The notes under the pieces: model-generated
The model's input: only the letters and a program-made list of their open reading frames with translations
The model's database searches: none
Told to the model about the DNA's origin: nothing
Source: Angomonas deanei
Taxonomy: Eukaryota; Euglenozoa; Kinetoplastea; Trypanosomatida; Trypanosomatidae
Assembly: GCA_903995115.1 (NCBI GenBank)
Contig: LR877161.1
Location: 373,501-437,500, forward strand
Reading direction: 5' to 3'
DNA length: 64,000 bases
Shown here: positions 30,101 through 37,749 of the stretch, one piece after another
Position numbering within the stretch: position 1 is the stretch's first letter
Layout of the letters: each line of letters starts with the position of its first letter
Program-made: the position numbers and the translations under genes

Positions 30101-30944
30101 TGGTCAAGTGATCGCTGGCGAGGGGAGCGGGTTGGGTTTCAGACAGGGAGGCTGGAGGCCCCACCACACTATTCTCCGCCGGCTCCTGCGGGGACTGCGC
30201 GGGCCCACTGCCACGGACAAGGTTTGGCAGATGCACATGCCCCTTCTTGATTTCCCGTTTATTGACCCGCTTCTGCCACGGGGACATCTCCAGCGAATCA
30301 CGCCGGCGACACGAGAGGTACCGCTCCACCTCCTCCACCTGGGCAAGTTGGGTCCCCACCACGCTGGTCGGCGGGAATTGAAGGAGCAGGACACGCCTCA
30401 ACTGCGCCAGACCGCTGTTCTGGATCACACTCCGTGGGTGGCGCACGGCACAAATACGTTCCAGCAGTGCCGTGATCGCCTCTGAACCACCGGCGTCGCC
30501 GGAGTGCGAGGCAGTGTTCGGCTTCTCCAGTGGGGGCACCGGCAGTTGAATATACTGGGACATGACCGTTTTGGTTTTAGGGTCCATCCCAAAGTCACTA
30601 CTGATCTTATCCGGCTGGAGTTCTACCAGCTTCATCTCCTCTCGGTAGTGCTGGGAGGCCAGTTCCGTCAGCCGACGGCGATAGTCCAGATCTACCAGAA
30701 TTCGCTTCCACCACGGGAGAGTGAGGGAAGGACGCTCCGTCGTCGACGTTGCCTCTTTTCGCTTTTCCTGTCGTACACTAATGCTTTCCTTCAGCGGGCC
30801 CACCGACCGGCCGGTTTCTCCCAACGGCTCAGCTGTGCTGGCGAGGTCGACCACCCCGCCAGGCAATCTTGCCGCATCGTTGGGACTAGACGGCGGCCTT
30901 AGCGGGACGGAAAACGGTTTGGGAGACTTACGACTAGAGTGCAT
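27105..30944 (-). CDS. unknown 1,279-residue charged protein
   Basis: The protein starts at an ATG. The N-terminal 130 residues are proline/serine-rich. Most of the rest is charged and helical. A more ordered core at about residues 640-800 is rich in aromatic and hydrophobic residues (HNFQHLHHTSAIVKQVLRDI; FMLNLLNLFFPTLLVDVHL; FFEKLFTFPFIFYRNY) and could be an all-helical domain. The C-terminal 400 residues are highly charged, disordered or coiled coil, with acidic DDEDDEEGEE and a final basic segment. No named domain or catalytic motif was recognised. The size and mix suggest a structural or scaffold role, such as in the cytoskeleton or flagellum, which is inference. Confidence 0.6.
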   Translation of the reverse strand: MHSSRKSPKPFSVPLRPPSSPNDAARLPGGVVDLASTAEPLGETGRSVGPLKESISVRQEKRKEATSTTERPSLTLPWWKRILVDLDYRRRLTELASQHYREEMKLVELQPDKISSDFGMDPKTKTVMSQYIQLPVPPLEKPNTASHSGDAGGSEAITALLERICAVRHPRSVIQNSGLAQLRRVLLLQFPPTSVVGTQLAQVEEVERYLSCRRRDSLEMSPWQKRVNKREIKKGHVHLPNLVRGSGPAQSPQEPAENSVVGPPASLSETQPAPLASDHLTRTEEWKRRQQIIEQNALLDEERIAAQEGRPVALQEEAPMEDREYEKHLPVYLDRVKEAVAAVDDGVENFYGLSHAWPTVKHFPAFQQAKENQKQNTTTSPLISFPPNGYIRVQPDPRQAMWPAGGEFDREREERQLKYSKARQQRLTNHVNDVSRKVQLLRDYGLAVDYNDFVGENSYFKSKFERQEREEASRALRGAAEPKEEDSKKSKKKLPIRLDPFALGDTHAHVPPLPLYDGPHYINFIALLPEDLMEPTQRPSVKKVPVYYGTYRQSLLLLHFKVYCRALQEEWRCRRDGGLARVMGPQQGAPTNLREDQRLEERYYASAVPQVHFPVLRVQSASPPLREERKRHTVDLLQVAPPSSTLGLIEPPPSDPSSTGYHNFQHLHHTSAIVKQVLRDIFDALPKLDEDGKETNSHLPKDRIGKDSFMQFMLNLLNLFFPTLLVDVHLDIAEEEWVYRGTTSLLSFETFFEKLFTFPFIFYRNYEQVTEEAYAEFWSLVYVCLFKTEGRSKPENTAVAVSGRKVSLLAPLSGFTNEQLAVLYSTDYHYDKAVFEYQRQAQDVLASRVERDDRMKLLPEGQRRAIAHTMARREIDTEAQKRKFLDSTLKGKESEERENTREDHEEAGSPVVEKVHRVDLVQAEKEENDRIERERAEHTRLQRLLDTSYDYQEKERRRQARFRQAVSQVETTTSSWNLHEETVYHLPEEGERELYYSVAGPAPHGGSTTLAPPRNRNYVPTEEENEMIRYLREAPDEVFEGNVSLREKFLTYKGYEAERQTLKGKLMQYNAKQSRQESDDGKSGDVLSEMIALSPCASSANTPPHTARNSQHYVSYADGSFPLYPQPSDKNDVRTFTSQPTAALLEEFYRKQRKRTSSSDDEDDEEGEETKDAEEREEREVRPATPQGGVTNEHIPSSRPATRVGAEHRVGRLGEEEPSVGRERLAPSAEETRAATAHGRHSPTTAVSEADGSREKKDYQLRLREFEKRKEKFDHLKKK

Positions 30945-31148
30945 ATGGAAATACGGCTAGGAACCCCTCCTGACGCCGTGTGGTTTAAAAGTACTAGTCA
31001 GAATGCAATCAAACGGGGTAAAGGGGAGAAGTGAGGGAGATTGTATTATCTTTTATCGACAATGGAGAATCATTTTCCGGATGTTCGGGTTGCTCAAGAC
31101 GCACTTTTTTTTTTTTTTACTTATTTTTGGAACTCCTTTAAACACCGT

Positions 31149-32366
31149 TCACTTTTTCTTCTTTGTCTCCCCGCTGACTGGCACCCCACCATCGGCAGCT
31201 TTACTGGCGTAGTAGGCGCTTACAAAGCCCAACTTATCCTTCCACTGTACCGTTAGCGGTTGCATCTTGACGCCATCCGGCAGTCGTGTGCGAACCGAAA
31301 TATTTCTATTATTACTCAGATTCTGACAGCAGAGGAGTTGCTGCAGTTGGTGACCCGCGGTGGGACTGAGAAGGGTAAAGAGGCCATCCCCTCCCTCGTG
31401 TCCGCCCGCGACGGAAATAACGACCCCCGCCACATTCGTCTGTATTCTTCCCTCCACATACGGAAAAAAGGAAACAGGGGAGGGCGGAGCGGTCCCATAA
31501 AGGTGAATGGCGGCTCTGTAGAAGACGGACACCACAGAACGAAAAGTGGACTGCGGGTGCTCCTGGCATACCGTCTTGAGTGCATCGGATTCATAATACA
31601 GGGTGATACTGTTGACGCTGAACGCCCTTGTCCCACCCCGCACACTTCCGCTGTTGGCCCTGCACCGAATGTGCGGGAGCCGCAGTACGCCTTTCCCGTT
31701 GGTGCACGTCCCTTCCGGGAAGAAGACGACCCGACACTTCCTCCCTCTGGCCCACTGCTGAGCCTCCTCCAAGCACACCAGAGGGCACTGCGGCCCTTTT
31801 TCAAAAAAACCCTGCTGCTCTGCCAGGGCGGATAGTGCCGGTCTAGTACCCGTCCGGTACACGTACCACCACACACGCCATCGCTGTAACGGAGAAGGGG
31901 GAAAGCATTGCAGGTTGGTCCCTTCTCCTCCGTCGGGGGTCGCCGCCGGCTTTGGGAAGCAGTAAAACACGAAAGGGTCATTCAGCAGCACCTCAACCAC
32001 CATCGCATCCCACACCGATTGACAATTGACAAAGAATACATCGCCGTACGCGGTGCGCCCCTCCGCCTCGCAAGGCCGCTCTCTCACTAGAACGTGACCC
32101 AAAAAGAAAAAGAATCCCTTGAGTGCACATTTTTGTAGAAACACAAGCCCCACATATCGTGAAAGGGGGAGCAAGTGCAGTGGATAAAAAAGGAGAAAAA
32201 TCACCGTGTCGACCAACAGTAGAATCAATCCAAAAACGAGCACGAATAACACACGGATAGGAAACATAACCGGTGTCATCACTTTACCCAATAGATTTGG
32301 AATCACCGAAAGTGTAAAGGGTTGTATTCCATTGGAGGCGTCTGCAAACTTGCGATATTTTTCCAT
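31149..32366 (-). CDS. PlsC/LPCAT-type acyltransferase with altered HX4D motif
   Basis: The 405-residue protein starts at an ATG. Two hydrophobic segments (about 35-62 and 70-92) anchor it in a membrane. The acyl-acceptor motif FFPEGTCTNGKGVL (about 215-228) is the classic PlsC block III with the FPEGT core and the SNG-like turn of LPCAT/LPEAT enzymes. Block I, normally NHxSxxD, reads NCQSVWD (114-120): Asp is kept but the catalytic His is Cys. That would predict loss of normal activity or an unusual catalytic Cys. The C-terminus is lysine-rich. These enzymes add an acyl chain to lysophospholipids in ER membranes. Its 5' flank is a copy of the neighbouring surface-protein flank. Confidence 0.75.
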   Translation of the reverse strand: MEKYRKFADASNGIQPFTLSVIPNLLGKVMTPVMFPIRVLFVLVFGLILLLVDTVIFLLFYPLHLLPLSRYVGLVFLQKCALKGFFFFLGHVLVRERPCEAEGRTAYGDVFFVNCQSVWDAMVVEVLLNDPFVFYCFPKPAATPDGGEGTNLQCFPPSPLQRWRVWWYVYRTGTRPALSALAEQQGFFEKGPQCPLVCLEEAQQWARGRKCRVVFFPEGTCTNGKGVLRLPHIRCRANSGSVRGGTRAFSVNSITLYYESDALKTVCQEHPQSTFRSVVSVFYRAAIHLYGTAPPSPVSFFPYVEGRIQTNVAGVVISVAGGHEGGDGLFTLLSPTAGHQLQQLLCCQNLSNNRNISVRTRLPDGVKMQPLTVQWKDKLGFVSAYYASKAADGGVPVSGETKKKK

Positions 32367-32712
32367 CTACTAGGGAAAGATTCTATGGAGAAGTAATAAG
32401 CGGGGGAGAGAGAAATGAGGGTTGGGAGCTTTGGTATAACAGCAGAATACAAAGACCACACTCCTATTGGGACACTTCACTCAGACACCGTGCGGAAGAA
32501 ATTCTACGTGGGACGGGAAAAAACTTTTGACCGCACTGCTTAAAATTAATCAGTGTTATTCGATGTTTATTAAAAAAGAAATTACGTAAAATAAAAGACG
32601 GGTATAAAAACGAAACGGACCATATACGAGCACTGCTACTGCGAAAAAACTAAATCGTATAAACAGAAAAAAAAAAAAAAAAGACTCGATTCGGGTAACG
32701 ACTGCGTGCGTG
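32367..32712 (-). repeat. left edge of array: copy of surface-gene 5' flank and spacer
   Basis: From about 32402 to 32712 this region is nearly identical to 35697-36024, which lies between two surface-protein genes. It contains the conserved leader region, the CACTG...CAGTG dyad near 32533-32556 and a plus-strand A-run near 32669. It sits directly upstream of the acyltransferase gene, so that gene may use the surface-gene splice acceptor and leader. Confidence 0.8.
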
Positions 32713-33855
32713 TTAAAGGAGGTTTGCCGCGATCAGACCTGCTACGACAGCGACCGTGGAAAAGACAGTGCGGGGGGAAAGGGCACCGTTACCACCGCCG
32801 TTGTTGCCCTCGTCATCGTCGTTCCCGTTGCTCCCCTGACTGCCACTCTCGTCATCACCTTTACTATCGGCCTTACTGGGACTACCACTGTGCGCCTTGC
32901 TGTCGCTCACATTCTCAGCTTTACTGCCACTTTCCTTTTCACCTTGACTGCCACTCTCGCTGCCGTGATTACTGTCATTGCCGTTGTTGCCCTCGTCATC
33001 GTAGGTGCAGTCGTCAATAGGCTTCCCACAGGAGGTGTAGGACGGCAGTCCATCTTCAGGGTTGCGCTCACACTGCGTGCACGTCTCCACACCGCCGGCG
33101 TCAAAGGAGCACGTCGTGCAGTACTTGAGAGTGCAAGGGACACACTGTCCGTCCTTCATTCCTTGCCCGCTCAAGCAGACGGTTTCATCACGGACACAAT
33201 CGTAGTTCTCCACCTTGTAGCCCTGCTCGCAGGAGTCGCAATAACAATTTTGCACCGAGGTGCACTTGTCTGACACGCTGCAGGGCTCACACTGTTCGTC
33301 GACCGTCAGTCCGTGAGTGGTGGCACAGAACGAGCACTTCCCCACTTCTTCCGTACAGAAAAGACAGTTATCCACCCCACACGGCGTACACTTGCCGTTA
33401 AAATAACCATATCCGTGCTCGCAAAATTGGCACGTCGTGGGGTCCTGGCATTGCGTGCAGTGTTCCATACACTTGGTGCACTTGCCATCGCTGTTAAAGG
33501 CGTGGGCGTAAACGCAGTACTCGCACGTCGTAGCGTCTGCGCATTGGAGACAATTATCCCCGCACGACACGCACACACCATCGCTGTTGGGCCAGTGACC
33601 CGTACCACAGGTTTCACACTTCTTTTCATCTTGTGAGCTAGGTGTACGACAGTGAGGGTCGGCGAGCGGCTCGCATGACGTGGCGTCATCGGAGAGGTCA
33701 TACCCTATCCAGCACGAACGGCAGATCGCTTTCCCGTCGGCTGTTTCGTAAGCGAAGTCGCAGTGGGCAGGACAGGAGGCGGCGGCGGCACCGATGGAGC
33801 CGGCGAGGACGGTGAGGGCGGCCGCCTTGCGGATGTAGCGGGATGAGGGGAACAT
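32713..33855 (-). CDS. cysteine-rich GPI-type surface protein, type A (A1)
   Basis: The 380-residue protein starts at an ATG with a signal peptide (MFPSSRYIRKAAALTVLAGS...AAAS). The mature part, about residues 28-285, is packed with CxxC and CxC pairs in a furin-like or Giardia-VSP-like repeat pattern (GKCTKC, GDNCLQC, DPTTCQFC). A Ser/Gly/Asp-rich linker of about 60 residues is unique to this copy. The C-terminus (about 355-380) is short and hydrophobic after small residues (GNGALSPRTVFSTVAVV), as in a GPI-attachment signal. It probably sits on the cell surface. Over the shared region it is almost identical to the gene at 36025-36990, and both are type A by the CDFAYETADGK block after the signal peptide. 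Ligand or role is unknown. Confidence 0.8.
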   Translation of the reverse strand: MFPSSRYIRKAAALTVLAGSIGAAAASCPAHCDFAYETADGKAICRSCWIGYDLSDDATSCEPLADPHCRTPSSQDEKKCETCGTGHWPNSDGVCVSCGDNCLQCADATTCEYCVYAHAFNSDGKCTKCMEHCTQCQDPTTCQFCEHGYGYFNGKCTPCGVDNCLFCTEEVGKCSFCATTHGLTVDEQCEPCSVSDKCTSVQNCYCDSCEQGYKVENYDCVRDETVCLSGQGMKDGQCVPCTLKYCTTCSFDAGGVETCTQCERNPEDGLPSYTSCGKPIDDCTYDDEGNNGNDSNHGSESGSQGEKESGSKAENVSDSKAHSGSPSKADSKGDDESGSQGSNGNDDDEGNNGGGNGALSPRTVFSTVAVVAGLIAANLL

Positions 33856-34585
33856 GATAAGGGGAAAGAAAGATAGTGAAGTCTTGAATCGCTATCGCCT
33901 ATAACAAGTAGAGAGGGAGAGAGATGAGGGTTGGGAGCTTTGGTATAACAGCAGAATACAAAAACCACACTCCTATTGGGACACTTCACTCAGACAGCGT
34001 GATAAAGAATTTCTACCTTTCATTGGATATTTTTGATCGCACTGCTTAGGGAGCATTTGATTTTCCCTTTTAAAAAACAAAACAAAACAAAAAAAAGAAT
34101 TATGATAAAAACAAAAAACACACAAAAAAAGCATTGACAAAAAAAATCCGCCTGTGTCTGGCGTACCGAAGGACTGTGACACAGGTGGTTGAAACGCTGC
34201 TGGGCTAGCGGCGGCTGCCAATCCTCCAACGCACTATACGAGGACAGACGGTAGGGGAGGGGCTCCGCACTGCATTGGAGAGGTTTTGATTACACTGTTT
34301 ATTGTTAACCAGTGTTATTGATGTGCATGAAAATACAAACAAAGCAAAAATGAAAAGGAATGCTTTTATATATACATTATTATTATTCTGAGAATAGTGT
34401 AGTGGTATTTTGAGAAACACTATTCCTTAAAAAAAAAAAAAGATCCGCCTGTGTCTGGTGTACCGGAGTACTGTGAGACAGGTGGTTGAGGCGCTGCTGC
34501 TCCTCCTCCCATGCTCTATACGAGGACAGACAGTGGGGGAGGCGCAGTGCTGTGGCACACGCAAAATGTAACGACGGGGTGCATG
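33856..34585. repeat. surface-array spacer with two stem-loop repeats
   Basis: This spacer is nearly identical to 36991-37749 and similar to 38803-39617. On the coding strand it runs: 3' UTR of the type B gene, a stem-loop repeat (34543-34443), a T-run, a dyad at 34292-34315, a second stem-loop repeat (34260-34146), then T-rich tracts and the leader of the next gene. A 71-codon hydrophobic frame inside it is conserved only because the DNA is duplicated. Confidence 0.75.
34146..34260 (-). repeat. stem-loop spacer repeat, copy 1 of 6
   Basis: The repeat is about 100-119 bp and appears six times in the array: 34146-34260, 34443-34543, 37281-37395, 37607-37708, 39172-39290 and 39473-39575. On the coding strand each copy ends in a stem-loop followed at once by a T-run. 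In this copy the arms are 34148-34158 and 34178-34188, with an 11-base stem (one G-U pair) and a 19-base loop. In copies 5 and 6 arm changes still allow pairing through G-U. Confidence 0.75.
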
Positions 34586-35638
34586 TTAAAGGAGGTTTGC
34601 TGCGATCAGGCCCGCAACGACGGCGAGCGTGGAGAAGAGAGTGCGGGGGGAAAGGGCGCCATTGCCACCGCCGTTGTTGGCGTCGTCTTCCTCGGTGCAG
34701 TCCTCCAACGTTTTCCAACAGGAGGTGTAAGGGGCGCTGGCACCATCTGGAGTGGTGTCGCACTCCGTACAGGACTCGACACCGGTGTCGTCAAAGGAAC
34801 AGGCCGTGCAATACTTCAAACTGCATGGGACACACTTTCCGTCCTTCATACCTTGCCCGCTGAAGCAGACGGTTTCATCACGGTCACAAACGCCGTTATT
34901 CAGTTTGTAGCCTTGCTTGCAGTGGCCACAAGTACAGCCGGAGCCCATGTACTCGCATCCCTCCTGAGTTTCGCAAAGCTCACACTTGCCCTCCTTCGAA
35001 GCGTAATTAGAGAAACAAGTCTGGCACGTGCCAACCGTCTGACAGGACTGGCAGTTTCCGACCCCGCACGACTTGCATTCGCCCTCAATGAAAGAGTATC
35101 CTGGTGCACACTGTGTGCATGTCGTCACATCTTGGCAGTAGACGCAGTTGTCCATACACTTGGTACACTCATTTTTATCGTCCTTGGCGTAGCCACCGGC
35201 ACATGTATCACAGGTCGTGGTGTCCGTGCAGGAGTTGCAACTGTCAATGCACTTGACGCATTGTCCATCGGCGTTCGGCCCATAGCCACTCTTACAGTGC
35301 TTGCATGTCTTGTCGTCTTTACAGGTCGAGCAGTTATCTCCGCATGACACGCAGATACCATCGCTGTTGGGCCAATACCCATCCCCACCGCACTCGTCAC
35401 ACTTCTTCTCATCTTGTGGGTTGGGCGTATAGCAGTGGGGGTCGGCGAGCGGCTCGCAAGAGGTCTCGTCGGCGGACAGCTTGTAGCCCACCCAGCACTC
35501 CTCGCAAACCACCTTGCCATCGGGCACCGCGTGGGAGTCGTAGCAGTGGGCAGGACAGGAGGCGGCGGCGGCACCGATGGAGCCGGCGAGGACGGTGAGG
35601 GCGGCCGCCCTGCGGATGTGGCGGGATGAGGGGAACAT
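34586..35638 (-). CDS. cysteine-rich GPI-type surface protein, type B (B1)
   Basis: The 350-residue protein starts at an ATG. It shares the signal peptide of the array (here with RHIRR) and the first cysteine CPAHC, then differs from type A by a CYDSHAVPDGK block. The body has more than thirty cysteines in CxxC pairs spaced 10-15 residues apart, including repeats such as GQCVKCIDSC and NECTKCMDNC. It ends with an acidic/Asn linker (EEDDANNGGGNG) and a hydrophobic GPI-type tail. It is nearly identical to B2 and B3. A surface coat or adhesin role is inferred from signal, disulfide-rich body and anchor. Confidence 0.8.
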   Translation of the reverse strand: MFPSSRHIRRAAALTVLAGSIGAAAASCPAHCYDSHAVPDGKVVCEECWVGYKLSADETSCEPLADPHCYTPNPQDEKKCDECGGDGYWPNSDGICVSCGDNCSTCKDDKTCKHCKSGYGPNADGQCVKCIDSCNSCTDTTTCDTCAGGYAKDDKNECTKCMDNCVYCQDVTTCTQCAPGYSFIEGECKSCGVGNCQSCQTVGTCQTCFSNYASKEGKCELCETQEGCEYMGSGCTCGHCKQGYKLNNGVCDRDETVCFSGQGMKDGKCVPCSLKYCTACSFDDTGVESCTECDTTPDGASAPYTSCWKTLEDCTEEDDANNGGGNGALSPRTLFSTLAVVAGLIAANLL

Positions 35639-36024
35639 GATAAGGGGAAAGAAAGATAGTGAAGTCTTGAATCGCTATCGCCTATAGCAAGTAGAGAGGG
35701 AGACAGATGAGGGTTGGGAGCTTTGGTATAACAGCAGAATACAAAAACCACACTCCTATTGGGACACTTCACTCAGACACCGTGTGGAAGAAATTCTACG
35801 TGGGACGGGATATTTTTGATCGCACTGCTTAAAATTAATCAGTGTTATTCGACGTTTATTTAAAAAAGAAATTACGTAAAATAAAAGACGGGTATAAAAA
35901 CGAAACGGACCATATACGAGCACCGCTACTGCGAAAAAAAAAAAAAAAAAACGAAAAAACAACAACAACTAAATCGTATAAACAGAAAACAAAAGACTCG
36001 ATTCGGGTAACGAATGCGTGCGTG
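35639..36024. repeat. surface-array spacer, short type
   Basis: This spacer between B1's 5' flank and A2's 3' end contains the leader region (35697-35800), a CACTG...CAGTG dyad near 35822-35845, an A-run near 35935-35951 and A2's 3' UTR. It matches the left-edge copy at 32402-32712. It lacks the stem-loop repeat found in the longer spacers. Confidence 0.7.
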
Positions 36025-36990
36025 TTAAAAGAGGTTTGCTGCGACCAGACCTGCTACGACAGCGACCGCGGAAAAGACAGTGCGAGGGGAGAGGGCGCCG
36101 TTGCCTTTACCACCGCCGTTGTTGCCCTCATCATCGTAGGTGCAGTCGTCAATAGGCTTCCCACAGGAGGTGTAGGACGGTAGTCCATCTTCAGGGTTGC
36201 GCTCACACTGCGTGCACGTCTCCACACCGCCGGCGTCAAAGGAGCACGTCGTGCAGTACTTGAGAGTGCAAGGGACACACTGTCCGTCCTTCATTCCTTG
36301 CCCGCTCAAGCAGACGGTTTCATCACGGACACAATCGTAGTTCTCCACCTTGTAGCCCTGCTCGCAGGAGTCGCAATAACAATTTTGCACTGAGGTGCAC
36401 TTGTCTGACACGCTGCAGGGCTCACACTGTTCGTCGACCGTCAGTCCGTGAGTGGTGGCACAGAACGAGCACTTCCCCACTTCTTCCGTACAGAAAAGAC
36501 AGTTATCCACCCCACACGGCGTACACTTGCCGTTAAAATAACCATATCCGTGCTCGCAAAATTGGCACGTCGTGGGGTCCTGGCATTGCGTGCAGTGTTC
36601 CATACACTTGGTGCACTTGCCATCGCTGTTAAAGGCGTGGGCGTAAACGCAGTACTCGCACGTCGTAGCGTCTGCGCATTGGAGACAATTATCCCCGCAC
36701 GACACGCACACACCATCGCTGTTGGGCCAGTGACCCGTACCACAGGTTTCACACTTCTTTTCATCTTGTGAGCTAGGTGTACGACAGTGAGGGTCGGCGA
36801 GCGGCTCGCATGACGTGGCGTCATCGGAGAGGTCATACCCTATCCAGCACGAACGGCAGATCGCTTTCCCGTCGGCTGTTTCGTAAGCGAAGTCGCAGTG
36901 GGCAGGACAGGAGGCGGCGGCGGCACCGATGGAGCCGGCGAGGACGGTGAGGGCGGCCGCCTTGCGGATGTAGCGGGATGAGGGGAACAT
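36025..36990 (-). CDS. cysteine-rich GPI-type surface protein, type A (A2)
   Basis: The 321-residue protein starts at an ATG. For about 290 residues it is virtually identical to A1 (signal peptide, CDFAYETADGK, all CxxC pairs). It then has only a short linker (DDEGNNGGGKGNG) before the GPI-type tail, lacking A1's Ser/Gly-rich insert. The length difference is exactly explained by collapse between two direct repeats plus a 6-base insertion. The body shows very few substitutions relative to A1, so the two copies are recent duplicates or are kept alike by conversion. Confidence 0.8.
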   Translation of the reverse strand: MFPSSRYIRKAAALTVLAGSIGAAAASCPAHCDFAYETADGKAICRSCWIGYDLSDDATSCEPLADPHCRTPSSQDEKKCETCGTGHWPNSDGVCVSCGDNCLQCADATTCEYCVYAHAFNSDGKCTKCMEHCTQCQDPTTCQFCEHGYGYFNGKCTPCGVDNCLFCTEEVGKCSFCATTHGLTVDEQCEPCSVSDKCTSVQNCYCDSCEQGYKVENYDCVRDETVCLSGQGMKDGQCVPCTLKYCTTCSFDAGGVETCTQCERNPEDGLPSYTSCGKPIDDCTYDDEGNNGGGKGNGALSPRTVFSAVAVVAGLVAANLF

Positions 36991-37749
36991 GATAAGGGGA
37001 AAGAAAGATAGTGAAGTCTTGAATCGCTATCGCCTATAACAAGTAGAGAGGGAGAGAGATGAGGGTTGGGAGCTTTGGTATAACAGCAGAATACAAAAAC
37101 CACACTCCTATTGGGACACTTCACTCAGACAGCGTGATAAAGAATTTCTACCTTTCATTGGATATTTTTGATCGCACTGCTTAGGGAGCATTTGATTTTC
37201 CCTTTTAAAAAACAAAACAAAACAAAAAAAAGAATTATGATAAAAACAAAAAACACACAAAAAAGCATTGACAAAAAAAAATCCGCCTGTGTCTGGCGTA
37301 CCGAAGGACTGTGACACAGGTGGTTGAAACGCTGCTGGGCTAGCGGCGGCTGCCAATCCTCCAACGCACTATACGAGGACAGACGGTAGGGGAGGGGCTC
37401 CGCACTGCATTGGAGAGGTTTTGATTACACTGTTTAACGTTAACCAGTGTTATTGATGTGCATGAAAATACAAACAAAGCAAAAATGAAAAGGAATGCTT
37501 TTATATATACATTATTATTATTCTGAGAATAGTGTAGTGGTATTTTGAGAAACACTATTCCTTAAAAAAAAAAAAAAAAGCATTGCCCCAAAAAAAAAAA
37601 AAAAAGATTCGCCTGTATCTGGTGCACCGGAGTACTGTGAGACAGGTGGTTGATGCGCTGCTGCCCCTCCTCCCACGCACTATACGAGGACAGACAGTGG
37701 GGGAGGCGCAGTGCCGTGGCACACGCAAAATGTAACGACGGGGTGCATG
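36991..37749. repeat. surface-array spacer with two stem-loop repeats
   Basis: This is a close copy of 33856-34585. It contains stem-loop repeats at 37281-37395 and 37607-37708, and the best palindrome of the family at 37427-37450. Compared with the first copy it has extra A-runs (about 37564-37604), which look like slippage. Confidence 0.75.
37427..37450. repeat. 24-bp near-perfect palindrome in array spacer
   Basis: The two 12-base arms (ACACTGTTTAAC and GTTAACCAGTGT) are inverted copies with one mismatch. Related dyads occur in other spacers at 34292-34315, 32533-32556 and 35822-35845 and near 39327-39350. The arms keep CACTG...CAGTG while the centre varies. It could be a protein-binding site, an RNA hairpin in a leader or 3' UTR, or a recombination focus. 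Confidence 0.7.

Noticed and set aside
34205-34420. 71-codon hydrophobic minus-strand frame in surface-array spacers
   Set aside because: It is shared by duplicated spacers but carries drift, low complexity and crosses the stem-loop repeat; more likely non-coding.
34511-35347. Long plus-strand frames opposite the surface genes, repeated in each type B copy
   Set aside because: They recur only because the underlying genes are duplicated; the minus frame has signal peptide, cysteine pattern and anchor.
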